Below the pieces are notes generated by a model. The model made no database searches. It worked only from the letters and a program-made list of their open reading frames with translations, and had not been told where the DNA came from. DNA of 64,000 nt from Opitutaceae bacterium TAV5 (GTDB lineage: Bacteria > Verrucomicrobiota > Verrucomicrobiia > Opitutales > Opitutaceae). The position numbers and the translations under genes were made by a program. The stretch's first letter is position 1, and each line of letters begins with the position of its first letter. The DNA lies in the NCBI GenBank assembly GCA_000242935.3, contig CP007053.1:1488001-1552000 (forward strand), in the 5' to 3' direction. Positions 1 to 8,168 of the stretch are shown one piece after another.

Positions 1-1
1 C

Positions 2-289
2 AAGACCACCATCGGCTTCCTCGGAGGCGCGGCCACCACCACCGCGCTCGGCGGCGTCCTCGGCCCCGTGCTCACTCCCATGAACTGGCAATGGTCGCTC
101 GCTTCCGGCCTGCTGATCGGCGTCACCGGTTTCGTCGGCGACGTGGTCGTCTCCGCCGTCAAACGCGACATCGGCGTCAAGGACAGCGGCGACCTCCTCC
201 CCGGCCACGGCGGCATTCTCGACCGGCTCGACTCGCTCACCTACACCGCGCCGCTCTTCTTTCATTTCCTGCGCTATCTGTATTACTGA
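2..289 (+). CDS. cdsA: Phosphatidate cytidylyltransferase, C-terminal part
   Basis: This enzyme makes CDP-diacylglycerol from phosphatidate and CTP in the cytoplasmic membrane, the branch point of phospholipid synthesis. The window edge cuts the gene, so only the last 95 residues are visible. They contain the family signature: S-A-V-K-R, then K-D-S-G-D, L-L-P-G-H-G-G and D-R-L-D, which holds the metal-binding acidic residues. Hydrophobic helices flank it. The acyltransferase gene that makes phosphatidate starts 36 bases downstream on the same strand, so the two are probably one operon. The family assignment is firm; the missing start cannot be judged. Confidence 0.93.
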   Translation, partial: KTTIGFLGGAATTTALGGVLGPVLTPMNWQWSLASGLLIGVTGFVGDVVVSAVKRDIGVKDSGDLLPGHGGILDRLDSLTYTAPLFFHFLRYLYY

Positions 290-325
290 TTTCGCTACAC
301 CTCCGCGTCCGTCGCCCCTCATCCG

Positions 326-982
326 ATGAACCGCCTCCTGCGCCTGCTCTTCATCCTCGGCGTCGCCTGGCCGGTGACGCTGGTCTGGCTCGGCCTCAAC
401 GTCCGCCATCGCCGCCGCCTGCCGCTGCGCGGACCCGCCATCGTCGTGGCCAACCACAACAGCCACCTCGACATCCTCGTCCTCTACACCCTGTTCCCGG
501 TCTCGCGCGTGCTGCGCGTGCGCCCTGCCGCCGCCGCCGACTATTTCCTGACGGGCAACCGCCTCCTCGCCTGGTTTTCCACGCGCCTCGTCGGCATCAT
601 TCCCGTGCCGCGCGGCGCCGCCTCGCGCCAGTTCGACCCGCTCGCCGGTTGCCACGAAGCGCTCCGGCGCGGCGACATCCTGATCATTTTTCCCGAAGGC
701 ACGCGCGGCGAACCCGAACAGCTCTCCGCCATCAAGTCCGGCGTCTGGCACCTGGGGCGCGAGCATCCCGGCGTGCCGATCATCCCGGTCTACATGCACG
801 GCCTCGGCCGTTCGATGGCCCGCGGCCAATGGATACCCGTCCCGTTTTTCGTGGATGTTTTTGTCGACACCCCGTTCCCCTGGCAGGAGAACCGCACCAC
901 GTTCAAGACCGACCTCCAGGCCCGTTTCGCCACCCTCCAGAGCCAGGCGACCCGTCACTCATTCGAGGCTCACAAGCCCTGA
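326..982 (+). CDS. plsC: 1-acyl-sn-glycerol-3-phosphate acyltransferase
   Basis: This membrane-associated enzyme transfers an acyl chain to lysophosphatidate to form phosphatidate, the substrate of the cdsA product just upstream. The 218-residue length fits the family. An N-terminal hydrophobic helix covers about residues 5-25. The catalytic H-x4-D motif is N-H-N-S-H-L-D near residues 43-49, and the phosphate-binding block F-P-E-G-T-R-G lies near residues 122-128. A further P-x-x-P-V-Y block follows near residue 150. The stop codon overlaps a possible CTG start of a small membrane ORF. A different acyl acceptor, such as an ornithine lipid, cannot be excluded from sequence alone. Confidence 0.9.
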   Translation: MNRLLRLLFILGVAWPVTLVWLGLNVRHRRRLPLRGPAIVVANHNSHLDILVLYTLFPVSRVLRVRPAAAADYFLTGNRLLAWFSTRLVGIIPVPRGAASRQFDPLAGCHEALRRGDILIIFPEGTRGEPEQLSAIKSGVWHLGREHPGVPIIPVYMHGLGRSMARGQWIPVPFFVDVFVDTPFPWQENRTTFKTDLQARFATLQSQATRHSFEAHKP

Positions 983-1173
983 ACTCCAAATTCGACGAAA
1001 GCATCGCCGCGCTGGGGCACCTCCTCGGTGCCAGGACCCGCCGCCCCGGACGCACCCTTGCCGACCGCTGGCGCGGCACCCGCCGCCTCGTCCGTGCCTT
1101 CCTCGCCAGCCTCGCCCTGCAAACCGTCCTCCTCCTCGTGGCGCTCGCCGCCTCCCTGTTTTTTGGCCGATAA
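979..1173 (+). CDS. Small putative membrane protein with non-ATG start
   Basis: I do not recognise a family. The frame is open for about 64 codons after plsC and shows the strong G/C third-position bias of the neighbouring real genes, which argues that it is translated. It has an Arg-rich middle (about residues 20-40) and one C-terminal hydrophobic helix of about 20 residues ending in F-F-G-R. No ATG, GTG or TTG is available, because the frame upstream lies inside plsC. The best candidate start is a CTG that overlaps the plsC stop as CTGA, which would couple its translation to plsC. It could also be a remnant of a longer plsC C-terminus. Confidence 0.4.
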   Translation: MNSKFDESIAALGHLLGARTRRPGRTLADRWRGTRRLVRAFLASLALQTVLLLVALAASLFFGR

Positions 1174-1348
1174 CCGCCGCCCCGGTTGAAGCGTTGCCAA
1201 AATCGCAAAGAACCTGTTTTTGTGCCCCTTTAATCTCCCGCCTCGCCGCGACCGCCTCGCGCCGCGGGCACCCGTTCCGGTTTCATTCCCGATCGTTTTT
1301 TTCTGCTCCCAGTCATTTTTCAGAAATTCCAATCCATTCCACTCCATC

Positions 1349-2710
1349 ATGTTCGAATCCCTGACCGACAAACTCTCCAACGCCCTTCGCCACCTCCGCG
1401 GTGTCGGCAAGCTCACCGACGAGAACATGGCCGAGGCCCTCAAGGAAGTCCGCACCGCGCTCCTCTCCGCCGACGTCCACTTCAAGGTCGTGCGCGAATT
1501 CGTCGAACGCGCGCAACAACAGGTCGTCGGCCAGGACGTCCTCAAGGGCGTCACGCCCGGCCAGCAGATCGTCAAGATCATCCACGATGAACTCGTCCGC
1601 CTCCTCGGCGAAGGCTCCACCGCGCTCTCCGCCGCCCGCCCGATAAAAATCCTCATGGTCGGCCTGCACGGCTCCGGCAAGACCACCTCCACCGCCAAGC
1701 TGGGGAAACTCCTCGCCAAACGCGGCTACGCCAGACCCTTCGTCGTCGGCTGCGACGTCTATCGTCCCGCCGCCATCGACCAGCTCGAGATCCTCGCAAG
1801 ACAGGAAGACCTCGGTTTTTACGCCGACCGCGTCTCGAAAGACGTCCCCGCCATCGGTGCCGCCGGTCTCGCCGCCGCCCGCGATGCCGGCGCCGACGCC
1901 ATCATTTTCGACACCGCCGGCCGCCTCCAGATCGACCACGACCTCATCGAGGAAGTCAAAAAACTCCGCGAACGCATCCGGCCCGACGAAGTCCTCCTCG
2001 TCGCCGACGGCGCCCTCGGCCAGGAAGCCGTCAACGTCGCCCGCACCTTCCACGAAGCCCTCCAGCTCACCGGCCTCATCCTCACCAAGCTCGACGGCGA
2101 CGCGCGCGGCGGCGCCGCCCTCTCGATCAAAAGCATCACCGGCGTCCCGATCAAGTTTGTGGGCACCGGCGAAAAGACCGCCGACTTCGACACCTTTTAT
2201 CCCGACCGGCTCGCCTCCCGCATCCTCGGCATGGGCGACGTCGTCTCGCTCGTCGAAAAGGCCCAGGAAGTCATCGACGAAAAGGAAGCCGAGCGCATGG
2301 CCGAGAAAATGCGCAAGGCCGACTTCAACCTCGAGGACTTCCTCGCGCAGATGCAGCAGATCAAGAAACTCGGCTCCATGCAGAATATCCTCGGCATGAT
2401 GCCCGGCCTCAACGGCATCAAGCTCGATGACCAGGCCGAAAAAGGCATGAAACGCACCGAGTCGATCATCCTTTCCATGACGCTCAAGGAGCGCCGCAAA
2501 CCCGAGATCCTCAACGGCAGCCGCCGCCTCCGCATCGCCAACGGCGCCGGCGTGAAAGTCGTCGAGGTCAACCAGCTCCTCAAGCAGTTCCAGCAGATGC
2601 AGAAAATGATGAAGATGATGAAAGGCGGCGGCGGCAAAAAGATGATGCGCCAGATGCAGGCCCTGCAAAAACAGGGCGGCCAGCCCGGCGGCGGCCGGCG
2701 CATGTTCTGA
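1349..2710 (+). CDS. ffh: Signal recognition particle protein Ffh
   Basis: Ffh binds 4.5S/SRP RNA and signal sequences of nascent membrane proteins and delivers ribosomes to FtsY. The 453-residue protein has an N-terminal four-helix bundle (about residues 1-90), then a GTPase domain. The P-loop G-L-H-G-S-G-K-T-T is near residues 105-113, followed by D-V-Y-R-P-A-A, D-T-A-G-R and T-K-L-D-G-D. The methionine-rich M domain follows, ending in repeated M-K-M-M and a Lys/Gly-rich tail. An ATG further upstream in the same frame would add 43 residues that do not belong to the family, so the ATG giving M-F-E-S-L-T-D-K is chosen. Confidence 0.96.
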   Translation: MFESLTDKLSNALRHLRGVGKLTDENMAEALKEVRTALLSADVHFKVVREFVERAQQQVVGQDVLKGVTPGQQIVKIIHDELVRLLGEGSTALSAARPIKILMVGLHGSGKTTSTAKLGKLLAKRGYARPFVVGCDVYRPAAIDQLEILARQEDLGFYADRVSKDVPAIGAAGLAAARDAGADAIIFDTAGRLQIDHDLIEEVKKLRERIRPDEVLLVADGALGQEAVNVARTFHEALQLTGLILTKLDGDARGGAALSIKSITGVPIKFVGTGEKTADFDTFYPDRLASRILGMGDVVSLVEKAQEVIDEKEAERMAEKMRKADFNLEDFLAQMQQIKKLGSMQNILGMMPGLNGIKLDDQAEKGMKRTESIILSMTLKERRKPEILNGSRRLRIANGAGVKVVEVNQLLKQFQQMQKMMKMMKGGGGKKMMRQMQALQKQGGQPGGGRRMF

Positions 2711-2765
2711 CCGCAGGCCAGGCCGGCCCGCCCCCCCTTCCCTCTCCCTGTTCCTGTCCCTCACG

Positions 2766-3743
2766 GTGAAAACGTCTCCCTCCACTTTCGCCCCCGTGGC
2801 ATCGTCCGGCCCGTCTTCCTGCCTCCGCCGCTCCCTCGCCGTTGCGACCGGCGCCGGTGTGGCCCTGGTGTCCCTTCTCTCCGTTTCCGCGCGCGGCCTC
2901 GCCGGGTTGCCTCCCGCGCCTCCGCTTCGCAGTAGCGCCCCGGGGCCGGCAAGCGATCAGGAGCCGGCGAGCGGTCCGGCCTCGCCGCCCGCCATCCGGT
3001 TCCAGCCTCCGACCGTCATTCCCTTCTCCGCCCTGCCCTCGTCGCCGGCTCCGCTCGATCCTGCCAATATCCGGGAGCTCATCCGCCGCCACCTCCAGGC
3101 CATCGGCGGCCGGGAAGCCGTTTCCGCGCTCCGGGCCATCGCCGTCAAGGGCACCATCCGCTTCGACGGCCGCGCCCAGCACCTGCAATTCAACATGTGG
3201 TCGGCCCGTCCCAACCGCGTCCTCATCCAGACCGTGACCGCCGAACGCACCCTCACCGAAGGTTACGACGGTGCCAATCCGCCCTGGGTGCTCGACTCCC
3301 GCGAAGGCGCGCCTGTCGACATGAAGCCTGCCTCCGTGCGGGCCTTCATCGCCGACGCCGAGTTCGACGACATCCTCGTCGCCAGCCTCGATCGCAACGG
3401 CATCTCGATCGACTACGCCGGCGAAGCCAGGGTCAACGGCCGTCCCGCCGCCCGCTACCTCGTCACCCAGAATTTCACCGAAGTTTCCCATCTCTTCGTG
3501 GATCTCGAAACCCTGCACATCGTCCGCCGCGACGTCTCCTCGCGCACCAACGCCTTCCCGATCCCCGTCCAGAACTACTACTCCGATTACAAGCCCGTGA
3601 AGGGCGTCATGCTCCCCACCCGCATCACGCAAAAACAGAATGGCCGCATCGTCTACGTCGTGATCAACGAGCACATCGAGGCCAACCCGCCCGTCGACGC
3701 CGTTTTTTTCAGCCGGCCCGCCCCGCGCAACCCGCCGCAGTAA
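2766..3743 (+). CDS. Exported LolA-like hypothetical protein
   Basis: No precise family is certain. The GTG start gives 325 residues beginning with a basic stretch and a hydrophobic segment (about residues 20-45), consistent with a signal peptide, then a Pro/Ala/Ser-rich linker to about residue 95. The rest resembles outer-membrane lipoprotein-sorting or zinc-protease-associated beta-sandwich proteins: H-L-Q-A-I-G-G-R-E-A, then K-G-T-I-R-F-D-G, and later V-D-L-E-T-L-H-I-V-R-R and a G-V-M-L-P-T-R-I strand. Such proteins are periplasmic. It starts 55 bases after ffh and may share its transcript. Role unknown. Confidence 0.7.
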   Translation: MKTSPSTFAPVASSGPSSCLRRSLAVATGAGVALVSLLSVSARGLAGLPPAPPLRSSAPGPASDQEPASGPASPPAIRFQPPTVIPFSALPSSPAPLDPANIRELIRRHLQAIGGREAVSALRAIAVKGTIRFDGRAQHLQFNMWSARPNRVLIQTVTAERTLTEGYDGANPPWVLDSREGAPVDMKPASVRAFIADAEFDDILVASLDRNGISIDYAGEARVNGRPAARYLVTQNFTEVSHLFVDLETLHIVRRDVSSRTNAFPIPVQNYYSDYKPVKGVMLPTRITQKQNGRIVYVVINEHIEANPPVDAVFFSRPAPRNPPQ

Positions 3744-3922
3744 TCCATCCCTCGGGCATCTGCCGTATCCGTCTCTCCGCGGCAGCCGCCCGTCCTCCTT
3801 ACTTCCCTCCCCGAGATGTGCACTCCGGGGTGATGAACCTGAAAACCGCAGCCAGGGGAACCGCCAAAACACGCTGGAGTGGTTTCATTTGAGCTATAGC
3901 CATACGGAATCGTGGGAAATTG

Positions 3923-4021
3923 AACCACGGATTGCACAGATGAAGACGGATTGCGCGGGTAATCAAAAAGATGAGTTTTTGTTGATCGGTGCAGTCTCCG
4001 AAAAATCCGCAATCCGTCGTT
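3923..4021. repeat. Imperfect intergenic inverted repeat
   Basis: The 554-base gap after the LolA-like gene holds an imperfect inverted repeat. The outer arms read AACCACGGATTGC and GCAATCCGTCGTT, and the left arm is followed by a second copy of the ACGGATTG core. It lies downstream of a gene, like several other inverted repeats in this window, but its sequence is not shared with them. No coding frame with normal codon bias runs through it. Confidence 0.5.
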
Positions 4022-4023
4022 AA

Positions 4024-4182
4024 AAAGCGGCTACGGCTTTTTTTGAACTGCTCTATTACAAGAAATCGCTGGCCCGCGACCAGCCCATCCTTGTTCGGCA
4101 TCTGACCGAGAAGGCAGAATTTTTCCACGAACAACCGCCCGACACCATCACCCCCGCCCACTACGACGGCGCCAACTGGTGA
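4024..4182 (+). pseudogene. C-terminal gene remnant
   Basis: A short open frame of 52 codons with no start codon runs from a TAA to a TGA. It encodes F-F-E-L-L-Y-Y-K-K-S-L-A-R-D and ends in Y-D-G-A-N-W. The composition looks like real protein rather than a GC-driven shadow, yet nothing upstream in frame continues it. I read it as the leftover C-terminus of a gene whose front has been lost. I do not recognise the family. A possible terminator follows it. Confidence 0.35.
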
Positions 4183-4200
4183 AAACTTCGGGAATCCACT

Positions 4201-4230
4201 GCGAGCGGGCATGGCATGCTCGCGAATTTT
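4201..4230 (+). terminator. Weak terminator-like hairpin
   Basis: GCGAGC and GCTCGC form a six-base stem around an 11-base loop, followed by GAATTTT. It sits just after the gene remnant and before the convergent esterase gene. The stem is short and the T-run has only four bases, so this is tentative. Confidence 0.3.
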
Positions 4231-4297
4231 CTAAAAAACGTTCTCGGCGTCGGTCCGGATGGACGGCGAAGCCGTGGCGGTTCGTGCTGAAGGGGAT

Positions 4298-5665
4298 TTA
4301 CTGACGCTGACTGGCAAGCCAGAGACGGGCGGCTTTGAGCTGAACCTCGGTGGGCCTGTGCCCAGCTTCAAGAACGAGGCTCAGATCCTTGGGCGCGGAA
4401 ATGAGATTGTAGGCGGCGTAGATGGAGGTGGGCGGGCAGACCTCGTCATTGTACCCCCATGAATAATGGCCGGGAACGCGGATGCGCCGGGCAAAGTTGA
4501 CGGAGTCATAATATCCGGTGGTGGAGATTTTTCCCGGCGTGACGTTGGGATTGGACGCGCCGTCGGGGCGAGGGGCAAACATATGAGGCCAGCCGCCCGC
4601 GCGGCCATGGAGATAGCCGGTGACATCGCAATAAGCCGGATACCGGACGACGACGCTTTTGACCCGTGAATCGAGCGCAGTGGTGGCAAGGGCCAGAAAG
4701 CCGCCTTGGCTGCCTCCGATGACGGAAAGGTTGTTTCCGTCGTATTCGGGGCGGCTGGCAAGAAAATCGAGAGCGCGGATACAACCAAGGATCACACGGC
4801 GGTAATAGTGCTGAAGAGGGGAATCCAAACCTTGCAGATAATATTCCTTCAGCGGTCCTGTGTACTGTTTTTTATAATACGCATCGGGTTGGTTGACTGG
4901 AATGCCGTGGACTCCTATTTGCAGGGTGATGGCATCCGGTTCGCGTTCTCCATTACGGCGGCTGACTCCGGCGCCCGGGATGTAGAGCGCGCCAGGATAT
5001 CGGCCGGGTGCTTTGGGCACGGAAAGAACGCCATGGACGCGGGGGGAGGATTCAAGGGGATGGCTTTTGGCATCGAGATGCGGCACGGTGCGAAAACTGA
5101 CGTAATAGAGGTCAACGAAGGGGGAGGCCTTTCCGCCAAACGGGGTGATTTCCGGTTCGAGTGAAATCTCCCTGAGCTGGGCAAGACCGTGCCGCCAGAA
5201 CGCATCGAAATCGGGCGGCTCGGTCTGCGTGGGGCGTATTTTTTCCGGGGAGTAGGCGGCGGTGGACAGGCCGCGATGGTTTTGGCCCTTGTAAGCCAAG
5301 CTGACATTGCAGCGAAGGAACCCGGGCCGCTCCAGCGTGCCGGCATCGAGATTGAGGCGCCCTTGTTCGTCGAGGCGGGCGTTTTTCATGGTGACGGGCA
5401 TTTGTTCAGGGCCGATGCTGTAATGCAGGTCGGCGCCGGCGAGGGGCTTGCCATCCATGGTGGCGGTAACGACGAAGCGGGCAGGCTCCCCGCAGGTGTA
5501 GGTCCAGTCGGCGCGATCGGGGCGGATCTTGAGCTGCACGCCGGGGGCGTCGGTCGCGAAAAGGAGCGTTGAAAGAACGAGTGAAAGAATCGCTGGCGGA
5601 AAGACACGAAGGAGGCTGCGGCAGCGGACGCTCGTGGATCGGTTGCAAGGGGATGAGACGGACAT
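4298..5665 (-). CDS. Secreted acetylxylan-esterase-type (CE7-like) hydrolase
   Basis: This is probably an exported alpha/beta-hydrolase that removes acetyl groups from plant polysaccharide. The 455-residue protein starts with a basic stretch and a hydrophobic segment (about residues 18-38), a signal peptide. An N-terminal beta domain covers about residues 45-145. The hydrolase domain begins at P-D-F-D-A-F-W, a CE7 family hallmark. The nucleophile is Ser319 in G-G-S-Q-G-G, with Asp407 in W-G-Y-N-D-E-V-C-P-P-T-S and His436 in E-A-G-H completing the triad. It is the last gene of a minus-strand cassette with pseudopilins and a PEP-CTERM protein. Acetylated xylan or another ester substrate cannot be distinguished. 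Confidence 0.85.
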   Translation of the reverse strand: MSVSSPCNRSTSVRCRSLLRVFPPAILSLVLSTLLFATDAPGVQLKIRPDRADWTYTCGEPARFVVTATMDGKPLAGADLHYSIGPEQMPVTMKNARLDEQGRLNLDAGTLERPGFLRCNVSLAYKGQNHRGLSTAAYSPEKIRPTQTEPPDFDAFWRHGLAQLREISLEPEITPFGGKASPFVDLYYVSFRTVPHLDAKSHPLESSPRVHGVLSVPKAPGRYPGALYIPGAGVSRRNGEREPDAITLQIGVHGIPVNQPDAYYKKQYTGPLKEYYLQGLDSPLQHYYRRVILGCIRALDFLASRPEYDGNNLSVIGGSQGGFLALATTALDSRVKSVVVRYPAYCDVTGYLHGRAGGWPHMFAPRPDGASNPNVTPGKISTTGYYDSVNFARRIRVPGHYSWGYNDEVCPPTSIYAAYNLISAPKDLSLVLEAGHRPTEVQLKAARLWLASQRQ

Positions 5666-5693
5666 AGTCTGTTTTGTCAGGCTGGAGATCTGT

Positions 5694-6440
5694 TCAGTCG
5701 AAGAGGAAGTCTTCCAAGGTCAGTTTGGATTTGCGGACGAGGCTGACGTGGCCGTCCATCCAGAGAATATGGCACGAGGAGCCGCCGCCATGGACGTAAG
5801 GCATGCTGTCAAACACCTTGTCGGGCGTTATGTTCCAGGCGTAGTCGCTCCGGCCCACAATGTTGCCATTGGCGAACCACTCGCTCAGCAGCACGGTTTT
5901 TACGGGATTGGGGATAATGGGAAAATTGATACCCCTCTGGGGGTTGTCCAGATTTTCCATCAACTGATCATTCATTGAATAGCTCCGTGGCGCAATACCC
6001 GGCCCCGGGGATCTCTCGTCCGTATCCAGGGGACAATGCAAAACGGTCCCAGTCTCCGGGCTGAAGCCGATGGCTGTATCCCATGTTTTCCCGTCGGCGT
6101 CCCTGGCCCGGGGAAACAATTCCCGGTTTTCGGCATGATAGAGGAAGAATGCATTTCCGAGATCTTTCAGATTGGAGAGGCATCGGGCCTGATGGGCGCT
6201 TTTACGGGCGATTCCGACGACCGGGATCAAAATCGCGGAGAGGATGCCGATGATGGCGATGACGGCGAGCAGTTCGACGAGTGTGAAGCCCGCGCCGTGC
6301 TGCCCGCGTCCAGAGCGAGGATGGCCGCCATGGCGGGACGGTGCGTTTTTTGGGGGGAATGAAGACATGGGACGCCGGGGCGGCAGGACGAATTTCATCC
6401 GGGGAAGATGGTTCGAGAGGAGAGGAAACCCGGGCATCAT
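5694..6440 (-). CDS. Pseudopilin-like protein (prepilin N-terminal methylation motif)
   Basis: The protein carries the type IV pilin/pseudopilin N-terminus: G-F-T-L-V-E followed by a 20-residue hydrophobic helix, normally cut after Gly by prepilin peptidase and methylated. The rest is a globular domain of the type common in Planctomycetes-Verrucomicrobia-Lentisphaerae genomes, with W-M-D-G-H-V near the C-terminus. The first ATG overlaps the stop of the upstream pseudopilin gene as ATGA, which suggests coupling. It gives a 51-residue leader, so an internal ATG at position 6368 with a 27-residue leader is an alternative. Role in secretion or surface display is inferred. Confidence 0.85.
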   Translation of the reverse strand: MMPGFPLLSNHLPRMKFVLPPRRPMSSFPPKNAPSRHGGHPRSGRGQHGAGFTLVELLAVIAIIGILSAILIPVVGIARKSAHQARCLSNLKDLGNAFFLYHAENRELFPRARDADGKTWDTAIGFSPETGTVLHCPLDTDERSPGPGIAPRSYSMNDQLMENLDNPQRGINFPIIPNPVKTVLLSEWFANGNIVGRSDYAWNITPDKVFDSMPYVHGGGSSCHILWMDGHVSLVRKSKLTLEDFLFD

Positions 6441-7210
6441 TTGACGTCGAACGAATCATTCTGATGTCCTTTCCCATTCCAAGGCCATGCGTCGGGGTTG
6501 CAGACGTCGTGAGCGGCGACATGCCAGTCGGCGAAGAGGAAAATGGCCTTGCGCCCGAAGTTTGGCGAGGGGCCGGCATTGGTATAGGTGCCGCTGAAAC
6601 CGTATTCGTCATGAGCACGAGGCGAGGGACCGACATAGGACATCTGGATACCGCTTTTGTCGGGTTGCGAGGTGCCCAGGACCGGGAACCAGGAAGGAGC
6701 GGAAAGGTCGGCCACGCGCGCGGGAGTGTCGCGCATGGTACTCCCGTTAAAGGTACTGTTGAGCTTGACGTTGTATCCAAAAACGCCCCTTCCCGTTCCG
6801 ATGACGTCCTGCGGAGTCGTCGGGCAAAGAACCGCCGGGTGACCATAGATCGCGGCATCGTTCGGTTTGATGCCCGAGATCTCACCATACTGATCGTAGT
6901 TATGAGTAAATGAGCCGATGTAGGGAGCGATATAAACGACCCAGCGTTTCCCTGCCTGGTCTTTGGGGAAGGGAAGCTGGTCGCGGTGATCGCCAGAGTA
7001 AAGTTGAATGGCGGAGCCGAGTTCCCTTGCGCGGCTGATGCAGAGGGACTGCCGGGCGGTCTGGCGAACTTTCCCCACCGTGGGAATGAGGATGGCTGCA
7101 AGGATGCCGATGATGGCGATGACGGTGAGCAGTTCGATGAGGGTGAAGGCTGCAGCGGCGGGACATGCACGCCGGATTTGACAGTTGATGGGCAATGGGG
7201 ATGAGGTCAT
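6437..7210 (-). CDS. Pseudopilin-like protein
   Basis: This is a second pseudopilin directly upstream of the first, with a four-base overlap. The leader ends in A-A-A-F-T-L-I-E-L-L, so the residue before the cleavage site is Ala instead of the usual Gly. The hydrophobic helix continues T-V-I-A-I-I-G-I-L-A-A-I. The C-terminal domain contains L-F-A-D-W-H-V, matching the D-x-H-V element of its relatives. An upstream in-frame ATG would lengthen the leader by 19 residues and overlap the PEP-CTERM gene. The chosen ATG leaves one base between the genes, consistent with one operon. Confidence 0.85.
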   Translation of the reverse strand: MTSSPLPINCQIRRACPAAAAFTLIELLTVIAIIGILAAILIPTVGKVRQTARQSLCISRARELGSAIQLYSGDHRDQLPFPKDQAGKRWVVYIAPYIGSFTHNYDQYGEISGIKPNDAAIYGHPAVLCPTTPQDVIGTGRGVFGYNVKLNSTFNGSTMRDTPARVADLSAPSWFPVLGTSQPDKSGIQMSYVGPSPRAHDEYGFSGTYTNAGPSPNFGRKAIFLFADWHVAAHDVCNPDAWPWNGKGHQNDSFDVK

Positions 7211-7211
7211 G

Positions 7212-8108
7212 TTAGTTTCTGGAACTGAATGTCTTTTGGGAAAATTTTCCAACGATTGCCCCCGCAATGGCCAGCAGGCCGGCCAGCATCACACAGGTGG
7301 ATGGCTCGGGAATGCTGCTCAACCCATCAAGACGTATCTGTGCGATGGCCGAGGCGTCGAGCGCACCCGAAGCGCCTGACGTGGCACCGTATACACGGAT
7401 GCCATCAAGCCATCCGTCAAGGGCACGACCGTAGGCCGTGTTGGAGCCAAAGGTCAGCAAGGCGCCGGATCCGCCAAAATTAAGCGAGGTATTGGTGACA
7501 GTTGAACCCCCAAGCGAGACAAGGGGCGCGCTTGCGTCGGAAGTGCCAGTGTAAAAACGGACGGTTTTATCAGTGCCGTTAAAGGCAAAGGCGACGAATA
7601 CCCATTCCGCGCTGCTTTTCAAAATTTCATTTGCCTCGCTTGTTTTACCGAGTCCGTTCAACTGGCCGGCAGGAGTGAGCGAAAGGCTGCCCTGATCTCC
7701 ACCCCCTGGTGTGCCATTCAGATCGAAGATCCGGGCGGAATTACTCGCAGGCATGACAGAGTCAGCCTTGTACCACATGGTGACGGTAAAGGAAGTGAGA
7801 TTGCCAAGCCCGGTGGTGACCAAGACGCCGCCTCCCGTGTTGGCCGTCCCACTCCCGAAGGTGGAATCGGAGTTGTTGAAAGCGTAATCGCCGGATGTCC
7901 CGGATACGCCGGCGCCGGCTGCCTTGCCGGCGGCGGTACCTTTGAGTTCGCCATTGTTGGCGTGGCCGGAGACGTCGGGGACGGCATTGCCGTTGATGCT
8001 GTTGAAGTCGAAGTGAAGAAGCAGTTCGGCGGAGGCCGGGGTGGACGCGAAGGTCAGAAGGGAGGTCGCAATGAGGACGGGTATCAGTTTTGACGGTGCT
8101 TTTTTCAT
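7212..8108 (-). CDS. LamG-like PEP-CTERM sorted protein
   Basis: This 298-residue exported protein has a clean signal peptide (M-K-K-A-P-S-K followed by a hydrophobic stretch and A-S-A). A concanavalin-like LamG/laminin-G fold follows, with F-D-F-N-S-I-N-G, F-T-V-T-M-W-Y-K and W-V-F-V-A-F-A-F-N-G as typical strands. The C-terminus is I-P-E-P-S-T, a hydrophobic helix and a basic tail, the PEP-CTERM signal read by an exosortase for surface sorting. The LamG fold suggests carbohydrate binding. It lies between the BNR-type enzyme and the two pseudopilins on the same strand, so it is probably co-expressed with them. Confidence 0.88.
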   Translation of the reverse strand: MKKAPSKLIPVLIATSLLTFASTPASAELLLHFDFNSINGNAVPDVSGHANNGELKGTAAGKAAGAGVSGTSGDYAFNNSDSTFGSGTANTGGGVLVTTGLGNLTSFTVTMWYKADSVMPASNSARIFDLNGTPGGGDQGSLSLTPAGQLNGLGKTSEANEILKSSAEWVFVAFAFNGTDKTVRFYTGTSDASAPLVSLGGSTVTNTSLNFGGSGALLTFGSNTAYGRALDGWLDGIRVYGATSGASGALDASAIAQIRLDGLSSIPEPSTCVMLAGLLAIAGAIVGKFSQKTFSSRN

Positions 8109-8168
8109 GATATTTCAGGTTTTGGTGGTTTGGAGCAGAGAGATATACGAAGATTGGAAATCAGTGGG

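Noticed and set aside
1313-2785. Minus-strand open frame of 490 codons
   Set aside because: It is exactly antisense to ffh and has shadow-type composition with no recognisable domain.
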